DNA of 53,911 nucleotides, from positions 1-53,911 of the forward strand of contig JAKAZS010000008.1 of assembly GCA_021815785.1 (NCBI GenBank), in the 5' to 3' direction. Below the pieces are notes generated by a model. That model did not search any database. It had not been told where the DNA came from and saw only the letters and a program-made list of their open reading frames with translations. Below are positions 26,334 to 34,773 of this stretch, piece after piece; position 1 is the first letter of the stretch, and every line of letters starts with the position of its first letter. Source of the stretch: a bacterium (GTDB taxonomy: Bacteria; Cyanobacteriota; Vampirovibrionia; Obscuribacterales; JAKAZS01). The position numbers and the translations under genes are program-made.

Positions 26334-27107
26334 ATGATTTATTTTAGGTTAGCTTTATTCAAAGTTGTAAACATGTTAGTCGTATTTACAACTTTGATAA
26401 TTTTTTCAATATCAGTCCAAAGTCGAGATTTTAAAATGCCTTATACCGCTAAAGGCATTGCTACGCTTGGTGCTAGTGGTGTCGAGCAGGGGAAGCATGG
26501 TGATTGCTGGTTTGAGGCATCACTTGCGGAAATTGCTCGTTTGCCACATGGACAGCAAAAAATTGCCAATATGATTACTTATGCTGATGATCATTCATAC
26601 ATTGTCCATTTCCCTGATAATGCTTCAGTATATAAAATTACCTTAGCTGATATTAAAGCTTGGGGTTTGTGTAATCGGGCATTATGGGCCTCGATTATAG
26701 AATGTGCAATGTTAAAGCGATTCCATGAAAATACTGGAAATGCAAGCAATAATGAAATTGGGGCAATGGGTTCTGGTTTGCAAAGTCTAACAGGCAATCA
26801 AATTGAACGGAAAGTACTAAACACAATGTCTGAAGATGAGCTTAGTAGCTTTATTTATGAAGCAGTTCATTCTGAAAACCCGATACTGATTACAACGCAA
26901 ATTAATGTGCCTTTGCCGTTAGTGTCTAATCATGTTTATTCGATAACGGATATTGATCTTACGCATAAAATAGTAGTTTTGCGCAACCCATGGGGCGTTA
27001 ATCCAGGCGTTGCTCGTGAACCTAAAAGCAAGAATAATGGCGAATTAAAATTATCACTAGAGCAATTGCAGAAATATTTTACAGTGGTTACTCGTTCTTG
27101 GCTTTAA
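26334..27107 (+). CDS. Secreted calpain-family (C2) cysteine protease
   Basis: The 257-residue protein carries the full calpain signature. The oxyanion Gln52 and nucleophile Cys58 lie in EQGKHGDCWFEASLA, His200 in SNHVYSITDID, and Asn218 in LRNPWG. An N-terminal hydrophobic segment (about 11-29) looks like a signal peptide, so it may act in the periplasm or outside the cell. Only the protease core is present, without calcium-binding or C2-like domains. It starts 36 bases after ccsA on the same strand but has no functional tie to it. The ATG at 26334 has a poor ribosome site; an internal ATG at 26373 is possible. Confidence 0.85.
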   Translation: MIYFRLALFKVVNMLVVFTTLIIFSISVQSRDFKMPYTAKGIATLGASGVEQGKHGDCWFEASLAEIARLPHGQQKIANMITYADDHSYIVHFPDNASVYKITLADIKAWGLCNRALWASIIECAMLKRFHENTGNASNNEIGAMGSGLQSLTGNQIERKVLNTMSEDELSSFIYEAVHSENPILITTQINVPLPLVSNHVYSITDIDLTHKIVVLRNPWGVNPGVAREPKSKNNGELKLSLEQLQKYFTVVTRSWL

Positions 27108-27178
27108 AATGTTAAAGTTCTTTTCACCGCATTTTGTTGATTTATTCTGCTTTGACTGGGTTGGCTAGCGATTGTTAG

Positions 27179-29089
27179 TTAAATTACCTTACTGCAATAA
27201 ATACAAAAGCTAAAATTAGGATCAAGTTCTTTGCCACAATTAGTGCATAGTTTAGCTTGGTCAGAATTTTGATTTTTATTTATGGTATTTAAATTTAAAT
27301 CTGGAATAATACTATTATTATTGCTTTTATTATTATTATTGAGATCACTAAATTGTACATATTTAGTTCGGTCGTATTCAAGATCATTATCAGACTGGCT
27401 GTAATTCTCGTAAGCTTGACTTAAAGCTGGATTTTTTTGGGTAGGTTCAATTGGAGTTGCAGTTGAATTTATAGCGAAAGCAGAATCACTGGGATTATTC
27501 TGGTCAGGGTCAAAATTATGGTATTGGGTTTGCGGGTAGTCATTAGCGTTATCGACTTGTGAGTAGTTTTCATAACTATGACTATCTGATTGAGCCAAAT
27601 TATCCGATTTATCCTGGTTTGGTACTAAAGCTGTTAATTTATTTTCCCAGTCGTTAGTAGTAGTTTGGTTAGTTGAATTAGCCTGAGGATTATTTAAATT
27701 TGTATAAGCCGTGCGGGGATAATCAAGATCGTTACTGGCTTGTGAATAATTCTCATAAACAGGGTTATTAAACTGGGTTGTCTGGTCATGGGTTGGATTA
27801 AGATTGGCATTTGCCTGAATATTGTGATTATTGGTTGGCTGTTTGCTTTTAGAGTCTGGAATATTGGGATTTTGGGTATGGGTAAATTGAAAATTGGTTT
27901 GAGCTGGCAAATTTTGCATCGGATGAATTGTTGTTTGAGGCGTAATAATATTTTGATGGGTAACGTGAGGTGATGACATCATTTCATGAGCCTTGTCAAT
28001 AATGTCATGTTTAGGAATCATCTTTTCATGGACTTTGTTAATAATGTCATGTTTAGGATGTAACTTTTCCTGAATTACATCAATAGGTTCACGTTTGGCT
28101 GCTTTTTTGTTGATATTATTAGGCAGTGACGAATGACTGTCCAAAACATAGGGATCAAGTGTAACATCGGTATCAATAGTTGTTGGCAGTTGAGAACTAT
28201 TTTTCATATTATTTATGCGTTCTTGATCGCTCACTGATAAAAAATCGTCAACCACTAATTGCTTAGGATTTGGTGAAACTTTCTTTTTATTGGAAGTTAT
28301 AATAGGCAGAATAATTGTTAGTAAAACAAATAGTACCACCATCGAAGTTAACGAATAAAGTGTGGTCATAATTTCATTTGATTTTTGTACAGTATGAGTA
28401 TTACGGGAATTTATATGTTGTTGGCAAGAAATTATTTCTGATTGATTATTAAGTTGTTTGGCTACCGCTAAGCGACTTTCCCAATTTGTTAAATTCTCTG
28501 GGTTCAACCTGCAAGCTTCTTGATAATAGGCTAGTGCTTGATTAAAGTCTCCTAATTTAGCGTATTCAGATCCTTGTAAACGATAACCCATATCACTAGG
28601 CTTTAGATAATTCATATTGTGATAGGCTATTCTCGCTTGAGCATATTGTTTTAAAGCATTGTAATCATTGCCTAGATAATACCAGGCTTCTTTATTTTGC
28701 GGTTTGATTTTAAGAAATTTTTGAAATGCATTGGCTGATTTTTGAATCTCACCTTTACTTTGGTATATTTTACCTATATTAAACAAAGCTATCGGTAAGT
28801 CAGGATTTAAGGTATAGGCTTTATTGAGATAATTAATTTTGGCTTGATAATTATTGGTTATTGTTGAAAGTGATAGATAAAAAGTGCCGTCATAAGGATA
28901 AAGTGAAATTGCTTCGTGAACTTTTTGGTTAGCTTGATCTAAGGGTAAGTTTCGCGATTGATTATAAATTTCGTAGGCCTTTTGCCAGCTATGATAATTA
29001 CCAATGCCCGGAAATACACCTTCTTTATAAGCTAGAGCAAGATTAGTTGAACAAATAAAGAGAATTACTATTAGATAAATTGTTTTCAT
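27179..29089 (-). CDS. TPR membrane protein with repeat tail and zinc ribbon
   Basis: The 636-residue protein has a signal-like N-terminus (cleavage near ALA-YK), TPR repeats at about 50-225, a membrane span at about 240-266, a long Asn/Gln/Ser-rich tail and a C-terminal zinc ribbon (Cys615, 618, 629, 632). The tail has two copies of a PKHDII.K.HE.M unit (about 345-372) and three copies of a 20-residue unit beginning YENYSQ (about 445, 506 and 560). TPRs would lie outside and the tail and ribbon inside, suggesting a link between envelope and cytoplasm. The family is not recognised. It is convergent with the calpain gene. Confidence 0.75.
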   Translation of the reverse strand: MKTIYLIVILFICSTNLALAYKEGVFPGIGNYHSWQKAYEIYNQSRNLPLDQANQKVHEAISLYPYDGTFYLSLSTITNNYQAKINYLNKAYTLNPDLPIALFNIGKIYQSKGEIQKSANAFQKFLKIKPQNKEAWYYLGNDYNALKQYAQARIAYHNMNYLKPSDMGYRLQGSEYAKLGDFNQALAYYQEACRLNPENLTNWESRLAVAKQLNNQSEIISCQQHINSRNTHTVQKSNEIMTTLYSLTSMVVLFVLLTIILPIITSNKKKVSPNPKQLVVDDFLSVSDQERINNMKNSSQLPTTIDTDVTLDPYVLDSHSSLPNNINKKAAKREPIDVIQEKLHPKHDIINKVHEKMIPKHDIIDKAHEMMSSPHVTHQNIITPQTTIHPMQNLPAQTNFQFTHTQNPNIPDSKSKQPTNNHNIQANANLNPTHDQTTQFNNPVYENYSQASNDLDYPRTAYTNLNNPQANSTNQTTTNDWENKLTALVPNQDKSDNLAQSDSHSYENYSQVDNANDYPQTQYHNFDPDQNNPSDSAFAINSTATPIEPTQKNPALSQAYENYSQSDNDLEYDRTKYVQFSDLNNNNKSNNNSIIPDLNLNTINKNQNSDQAKLCTNCGKELDPNFSFCIYCSKVI

Positions 29090-29207
29090 TTAATTTTAAC
29101 CATAAAATTTGATTTATATATTATTGTATCTAATTTACCAATACTATAAGTGTTTTTTAGATATTATTTCTGGTTTTAAGGGAAATATTAAAATTGTATA
29201 ATTTTAC

Positions 29208-29237
29208 TCGACAAATACCATACATATGTAGTATAAT
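29208..29237 (+). promoter_or_regulatory. Promoter of nrdJ with embedded palindrome
   Basis: TCGACA (29208-29213, 5 of 6 to TTGACA) and a perfect TATAAT (29232-29237) are 18 bases apart. The spacer contains the palindrome TACATATGTA (29221-29230), with ATAC and GTAT just outside it. This could be an operator, for example for a ribonucleotide-reductase repressor, but it does not match the classical NrdR box closely. Confidence 0.6.
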
Positions 29238-29259
29238 TGCTGTATATTAAAAAAGGAAA

Positions 29260-29337
29260 ATGGTTAAATTAAATTTGAAATTAGTAAGAAAAATGGTGAG
29301 TATAAAGTTAAATCAAAATTATGAGTATAAATATTGA
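29260..29337 (+). CDS. 25-residue leader ORF overlapping nrdJ start
   Basis: An ATG with AAGGA just upstream opens a 25-codon, Lys/Leu-rich frame (beginning MVKLNLKLVRK) that ends at TGA 17 bases inside nrdJ, in a different frame. nrdJ itself lacks a ribosome site at 29321. The arrangement suggests that translation of the leader delivers ribosomes to nrdJ, or that the leader regulates it. No homolog is known to me. Confidence 0.4.
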   Translation: MVKLNLKLVRKMVSIKLNQNYEYKY

Positions 29338-31165
29338 CCCTGATAATATTTTTTCGCCTAATGCTCAAATAGTGTTAGCTAGCCGTTATTTAATGCGTAA
29401 TGAACAAAATGAAATTATCGAATCTATTCCTGATTTATTTAAACGTGTGGCTAACCACATTGCTCAAGCTGAAGTCAAATTTGGCAACCAGCATAACGTT
29501 AAATTATATGCTAAGAAGTTTTATAATTTAATGATCAATAAAGAGTTTTTACCAAATTCGCCCACCTTAATGAATGCCGGTAAAAAAAATGGACAATTAG
29601 CAGCTTGTTTTGTTTTGCCTGTACCGAATAATATCGCAGGAATATTTGATAGTTTAAAACAAGCTGCTTTTATCCATCAAACTGGTGGTGGCACTGGTTT
29701 TTCTTTTAGTAACATCCCTGGTAAATCAACTCAACTGTTACCAGTAAAAGATGATATTATTGCTGGACCCATAGCGATTATGAAAATTTTTGATGCAGCA
29801 ACGCAAGCTATTCGTCAAGGGGGAGTCAGACGTGGAGCTAATATGGCAATTCTATCTGTACATCATCCGGATATTTTAGAATTTATTGAATGTAAAAATA
29901 ATTTTGCTGTTTTGACTAATTTTAATATTTCTGTTGCAATAACTAATGAATTTATTCGGGCTTTAAAAGCTAACCGTAATTATAATTTAATTGATCCTCG
30001 AAATGGTCATGCCATTAGTCAACTAAATGCCGTAGAGGTTTTTCGTAAACTAGCCAGTAATGCTCATGCAACTGGTGAACCGGGTATTATTTTTACTGAT
30101 CGAATTAATCATGATGATCCATTGTTGCAAACTTTTCATGGGAATAATGAGGTAATGCTTGGAACCCAAGATATTGAAGCAACAAATCCATGCGGTGAAC
30201 AGCCTTTAGGACCATTTGATGCCTGTAATTTAGGTTCAATAAATTTAACTAAATTTTTAGATAATAATTTAAATATTGATTATTCAAAATTAGCTATTAC
30301 CATAAATCTAGCGGTAAGATTCCTGGATAATGTAATTGAACAAAATAATTATCCGTTAGAAATTATTGCTACCACGACGCAAAATAATCGACGTATTGGT
30401 CTAGGTGTTATGGGTTTTGCTCAAGTTTTAATTAAGAAAAATATACCTTATAATTCTAGCGAAGCTCTTGAATTGGCTCGCCAAGTTATGTCTTTCATGC
30501 AAAAGGAGGCACATCTGGCCTCGCAAAAATTAGCGGTCGAGCGTGGTGTTTTTCCTAATTGGCAGTATAGTAAATGGGCTAAAGATAATATCAAGATGCG
30601 TAATGCCACCGTTACGACAATTGCTCCAACCGGAACAATATCGATTATAGCTGATACGACATCTGGTATTGAACCATTGTTTGCTTTGTGCTATACAAGA
30701 AGAGTTTTAAACGGTGAAGAACTTATCGAAATTAATCATGACTTTATGGCTTTAGCTAAGGCTAAAGGATTCTATTCTACGGATCTCGAAACAGCACTTA
30801 AGCATGAAGGTCGTTTAACAAATATCCCTAATATTCCTCAAGATATTAAAGATGTCTTTGTTTGTGCCTATGATATTAATTTTGACTGGCATATTAAAAT
30901 GCAAGAAGTTTTTCAAGCGTATACTGATAATGCTGTATCTAAAACAATAAATTTACAGCACGACTGTTCGAGTGATACCGTTCTGGATGCTTATATGCAT
31001 GCTATTGATAGTAATTTGAAAGGTTTAACGGTATATCGTGATTCATCCAGGCATAGTCAGGTATTAAATATTGCTAAAACTGATATGCTAAAAAATCAAG
31101 TTAATGCAACTCCTTATAGTGGTAGCACTGACTTGACTAACGTTTGCTATGATTGTTCAATATAG
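29321..31165 (+). CDS. nrdJ: Class II (B12-dependent) ribonucleotide reductase
   Basis: It reduces ribonucleotides to deoxyribonucleotides using adenosylcobalamin and works with or without oxygen. The 614-residue protein is shorter than many relatives because it lacks an ATP-cone and long linkers. Seen are LPNSPTLMNAG, active-site Cys96 in AACFVLP, IHQTGGGTGFSFS, the radical and acid pair in NPCGEQPLG (Cys291), TTIAPTGTISIIADTTSGIEP, KGLTVYRDSSR and a C-terminal redox pair CYDC (Cys609, Cys612). B12 supply is implied, but no cobalamin riboswitch is seen upstream. Confidence 0.95.
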   Translation: MSINIDPDNIFSPNAQIVLASRYLMRNEQNEIIESIPDLFKRVANHIAQAEVKFGNQHNVKLYAKKFYNLMINKEFLPNSPTLMNAGKKNGQLAACFVLPVPNNIAGIFDSLKQAAFIHQTGGGTGFSFSNIPGKSTQLLPVKDDIIAGPIAIMKIFDAATQAIRQGGVRRGANMAILSVHHPDILEFIECKNNFAVLTNFNISVAITNEFIRALKANRNYNLIDPRNGHAISQLNAVEVFRKLASNAHATGEPGIIFTDRINHDDPLLQTFHGNNEVMLGTQDIEATNPCGEQPLGPFDACNLGSINLTKFLDNNLNIDYSKLAITINLAVRFLDNVIEQNNYPLEIIATTTQNNRRIGLGVMGFAQVLIKKNIPYNSSEALELARQVMSFMQKEAHLASQKLAVERGVFPNWQYSKWAKDNIKMRNATVTTIAPTGTISIIADTTSGIEPLFALCYTRRVLNGEELIEINHDFMALAKAKGFYSTDLETALKHEGRLTNIPNIPQDIKDVFVCAYDINFDWHIKMQEVFQAYTDNAVSKTINLQHDCSSDTVLDAYMHAIDSNLKGLTVYRDSSRHSQVLNIAKTDMLKNQVNATPYSGSTDLTNVCYDCSI

Positions 31166-31463
31166 GATGAAGCTTTAATGTTAATACCCTGATTTTAAGA
31201 TAATTGCAGTTATAGTTCTTTCGACGGTGCTATAAATGGTAGCACTACCCTTTAATGGTACTAATACTAATTATCTTAATTTTCATCGATTTAATGGCAG
31301 TATTGATAATGTTATAGCCTTACCAAATGTAGTTGTTTCTAATCTGAAAAAAAATATTTTTTGCCATAAGCAAATATTTTATGTCTCTAAGGTACAGTGT
31401 CTGTTATATGCTGTGTCTATATAATTAAGTTCTTAAGCTAAATTTTGACCTGGCAATATAGTG
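31166..31463. other. 298-base convergent intergenic region
   Basis: It lies between nrdJ (plus) and a secreted protein (minus). A six-pair hairpin (31227-31232 with 31240-31245, GTGCTA/TAGCAC) could help terminate nrdJ but lacks a T-run. A short open frame across 31236-31424 has no coding character. Nothing else is seen. Confidence 0.45.
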
Positions 31464-32774
31464 TTATTCTAAATTAGATTCTAGCCCAAGGATTATATAA
31501 TTTGTAAACAGTGCGGTTTTTAAATCCATTCTGATTACCTGCCAATTTAATCCATTAAGCTTATCACAAAAATGACCAGCTAAATATAGCACATGACCGT
31601 TGCCATAAGAAAATTCGCAAGCTATTGCTCCTAGTACTGGATATGGTGCTATTGGCATTGGTTGAACTAAAACTTTTACTCTGTTCGGATTTTCAATTTT
31701 TACGCCAAGACAGCCTGCTAGTGCCCAATTATGTGGCATATTTTTTGTCCCGTTTAATAAGGCTGGATCTAAATCAGTTGTTTCAACTGGTACAAGCAGG
31801 CCTTCTTTTAAAAACATAACATCTAATGTGCGTAAGCTACAAAACAATGAACCGCTATTATTGTTAACTGTTTGGCCAAAAATAGAACGATATTGACCTT
31901 TTGGTAGCCTTTGTGTAATGCCTGCTGAATCATTGTTACCTTGATATGAAAGATAACCAGGAAAAGCATGGCTTAAAAAATTATCCAATGTCCAATCGGT
32001 AGCCAGTAAATAACCGCCATTTTTTATCCATTGCCTGATTGCTGGCCAGTCTTCTTGAGGAATAGGCTTTATGTTATTGTTAGATTGTGAGGTGTTATTA
32101 ATTACAACTAAATGATCAGATTTATCTGGCATTCCACAACAGTCAATAGCTAAAACTTTGGTTTTAGCAGATAGGCAGTCTAACAATTCATCAACGTTAA
32201 TTTGTTTAAATAAAACACTCATTTGGCTTAGTAATGGTGCGATTGTGTCAGCTCCACCTTTGACTTCTAATATTTGTAAGACCGACTTTTGTGCCCTTAA
32301 TGCAAATTCAGGGTGTATGGTTTTAAGCCAAAAATTTGGGTCAGATGGGGCATTAAGGGCATAATTTGATGCATGTAACTTAAAAGTATTATTTTGATTA
32401 CTATTCGTATTATTTTGAATTTGAACTGTTCGAGCTTCAGAAAGAGATGAAATATTTAAAGAATTATCATTATCAACGATTGAGTTATTGGGACTATCTA
32501 CTTGGCAGGCCGCCTTGTTGTCAGCAGGCTGGTTGGAATTATTGTTGCTAGTAGTATTAATAGGAGTGTTTTGATTGTTTGTACAATTATCACTATTAGT
32601 AGGGGCTGGTAATGGTGTTTCCAGCTTAAGTTGCTTTTCTGGTTTTAGGGTGGTATCAGCTAAAGTAAATTGATTTAATGTAATAATATAAAAAACAATA
32701 ATTATAAAGAGTATTTTTTCTTCGTGAAATATCTTAGGTAAAATTTTAGAGTTAGATTTTGATTTATAAATCAT
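31464..32774 (-). CDS. Secreted protein with Asn-rich linker and Rossmann-like domain
   Basis: Of its 436 residues, a hydrophobic N-terminal segment (about 21-39, ending LADTT) serves as signal or anchor. Residues about 45-140 are low-complexity Asn/Ser/Thr/Gln. Residues about 145-436 form an ordered domain with IRQWIKNGGYLLATDWTLDN and GNGHVLYLAGHF, reminiscent of glutamine-amidotransferase-like domains in which a wall-side loop follows a GGYLL strand. No catalytic Cys-His pair can be assigned with confidence. It probably acts outside the cytoplasm; the function is unknown. Confidence 0.65.
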   Translation of the reverse strand: MIYKSKSNSKILPKIFHEEKILFIIIVFYIITLNQFTLADTTLKPEKQLKLETPLPAPTNSDNCTNNQNTPINTTSNNNSNQPADNKAACQVDSPNNSIVDNDNSLNISSLSEARTVQIQNNTNSNQNNTFKLHASNYALNAPSDPNFWLKTIHPEFALRAQKSVLQILEVKGGADTIAPLLSQMSVLFKQINVDELLDCLSAKTKVLAIDCCGMPDKSDHLVVINNTSQSNNNIKPIPQEDWPAIRQWIKNGGYLLATDWTLDNFLSHAFPGYLSYQGNNDSAGITQRLPKGQYRSIFGQTVNNNSGSLFCSLRTLDVMFLKEGLLVPVETTDLDPALLNGTKNMPHNWALAGCLGVKIENPNRVKVLVQPMPIAPYPVLGAIACEFSYGNGHVLYLAGHFCDKLNGLNWQVIRMDLKTALFTNYIILGLESNLE

Positions 32775-33207
32775 AATCGATTTTGTGTAAGAATTAATTT
32801 TACTGCTGTTTCTTTAAATTTATTATTATATTCTTGTCTTTTAACTATAAGTCCATCTAGTCTTAATATTTTATCATATTCTAATTCTGTGTGGTTTGGA
32901 GATGTCTACTGCTTGGGTGGAAGGTCAAACAGAAATAAAACAAAAATCTATACATTTTCTCTTCTCGTGATAAGATTATTATGAATTTATTTTAAGTGGC
33001 TAATTTTTGTGTTTAATATATTGGGTCTACATAAATAATATATTTAAATTAAGAAAAAAATGAAACTACTTTAAGATGCCTTAATCGAGCTATTTTTGCT
33101 GATCCACATAATGTCATTTTATTTAAACCGCAGTAAAGATTACTCCCTTTGCACGTCGCAGTACTGGAACGGTTACATTAATATTTAAATTAAATGACGA
33201 ATACTAA
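32775..33207. other. 433-base intergenic region
   Basis: It separates two minus-strand genes encoding secreted proteins. No convincing ORF, tRNA, riboswitch or terminator is seen. The sequence is very AT-rich except for about 33135-33175, and it may hold the promoter of the gene ending at 31464. Confidence 0.5.
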
Positions 33208-33729
33208 TTATTTTTTATTTAAATCAGTTAATTTATCATGCATTAATTTAGCCATTTTTAAGTCACCAGTATTTTCATAAATTTTAGATAACTGGCGGTA
33301 ATTATCGGGATAATGCGGATTTATTTTACTAGCTAAAATAAAATCCGTCATGGCTAAATTTAATTCATTATTCGCTAAATAAGCATGGCCTCTGGTATTA
33401 TAAGCTAAAGCTAATTTAGGGTCACTTAAATTAGCAAGAATTATTCCAATTGCCATTGTTTCATCATTAATAGCAGCTTTATAATCTTTCATTAAGCTAT
33501 TAACAATACCTTTGGTAATATAAGCCTCACTATTACTTGGATCAATTTCAACAGCCTTGTTAAAAGCTTGCAGGCTTTTATCTAATTGTTTATTTTTTAA
33601 AAGGGTCATTCCAGTTTGCATTAGATTGGCTTCTTTTAAATTTTCGGGCACTGCTATATTTAATTTATTTTCATCAGCCTTAGCGGATAAAAATAAATTA
33701 AATAAAATAAAAACTATTAAAACAGGCAT
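33208..33729 (-). CDS. Small secreted TPR protein
   Basis: The 173-residue protein has a signal peptide (LIVFILFNLFLSAKA) and about three TPR units at residues 35-165, such as LDKSLQAFNKAVEIDPSNSEAY. It should be a periplasmic scaffold. It begins 14 bases after the murQ stop on the same strand and is likely cotranscribed, so a role linked to wall recycling is possible but unproven. The neighbouring region downstream is non-coding. Confidence 0.8.
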   Translation of the reverse strand: MPVLIVFILFNLFLSAKADENKLNIAVPENLKEANLMQTGMTLLKNKQLDKSLQAFNKAVEIDPSNSEAYITKGIVNSLMKDYKAAINDETMAIGIILANLSDPKLALAYNTRGHAYLANNELNLAMTDFILASKINPHYPDNYRQLSKIYENTGDLKMAKLMHDKLTDLNKK

Positions 33730-33743
33730 GAGCTAATTAAAAT

Positions 33744-34646
33744 TTACCCTAAAGCTTTGCGTAAATTGCCATCGCATTCTTTCAATAATTCACAAGCTTG
33801 TTTGTTATTAAGTTTTTTCTTTAACATCACAATAGCTGTTTTAACACAATTGCGCGAAGCTACTAAGGCTCCTTCAGCATCATGTCTACCTACGGCTGCT
33901 AGCATAGAAATAATAGTTATAGCTCGTTCTCTTAATTTTAAATTAGTTGGTTTCAAGTCAACCATTAAATTTTCATAGACTTTACCTAGTTTTATCATAG
34001 TGCAAGTACTTAAAAGATTTAAAATCATTTTTTGGGCGCTAGCTGATTTCATTCGGGTTGATCCAGTAACAGCTTCGGGTCCAACATTGGCTACAATAGT
34101 TACTTCACAGATTTTGGCCAAATCCGAATTTTCATTATTTACGATACCAATAGTTGCTGCCCCTAATTCGCTGGCTTTTTTAATAGCACCAACTACATAC
34201 GGTGTTCGTCCGGATGAGGCAATGCCAATTACGACGTCGTTGCCCGTAACATTCGCTTGGATAACATCTTTAATACCAAGTTCTAAAGAATCTTCAGCGG
34301 CTTCAACGGCTTTAAACATGGCTTCTTTACCACCAGCTAAAAAGGCTTGAACCATTACATCATCTACGCCAAAAGTTGGCGGGCATTCAGCTGCATCCAA
34401 TATGCCCATGCGTCCGCTGGTACCAGCTCCAAAATAAATCATGTGACCACCTGATTTAAGTTTGTTGGCACAGATATCAACGGCCAGGCTAATTTCTTTT
34501 AAAGATTCATTAACGGCCTGCGCGACTTTAAAATCTTCTGATTGAACGGTTGAAACTAAAGATAATGTATCCAGATTATCTAGATGCATGGTATTTTTAT
34601 TTCTTTCTTCAGTTACTAAACTATTAAAATCAACAGTGACTCCCAT
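33744..34646 (-). CDS. murQ: N-acetylmuramic acid 6-phosphate etherase
   Basis: It cleaves the lactyl ether of MurNAc-6-phosphate to GlcNAc-6-phosphate and D-lactate in peptidoglycan recycling. The 300-residue SIS-domain protein shows MIYFGAGTSGRMGILDAAECPPTFG with the catalytic Glu, then AAEDSLELG and TGSTRMKSASAQKM. AAGGAG seven bases before the ATG fixes the start. A minus-strand TATAAT (34757-34762) with a poor -35 could be its promoter. A matching phosphotransferase transporter or AnmK is not nearby, so the source of substrate is unknown. Confidence 0.96.
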   Translation of the reverse strand: MGVTVDFNSLVTEERNKNTMHLDNLDTLSLVSTVQSEDFKVAQAVNESLKEISLAVDICANKLKSGGHMIYFGAGTSGRMGILDAAECPPTFGVDDVMVQAFLAGGKEAMFKAVEAAEDSLELGIKDVIQANVTGNDVVIGIASSGRTPYVVGAIKKASELGAATIGIVNNENSDLAKICEVTIVANVGPEAVTGSTRMKSASAQKMILNLLSTCTMIKLGKVYENLMVDLKPTNLKLRERAITIISMLAAVGRHDAEGALVASRNCVKTAIVMLKKKLNNKQACELLKECDGNLRKALG

Positions 34647-34773
34647 TTTATTGCTCCTTGTAAAATTTAATTAGCCTTAATTGCTGTGGCTTAATTATAT
34701 TATTTGTTTGTGTAATTAAGATGAATTTTAAATAAATTACTCTGACCTTTATCGTTATTATACCAATGAAAGT

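Noticed and set aside
29090-29320. Cobalamin riboswitch before nrdJ
   Set aside because: The leader is short and lacks a B12-box-like sequence or the needed structure length.
31236-31424. 62-codon plus-strand ORF after nrdJ
   Set aside because: No ribosome site, no coding pattern and it lies in a convergent spacer.
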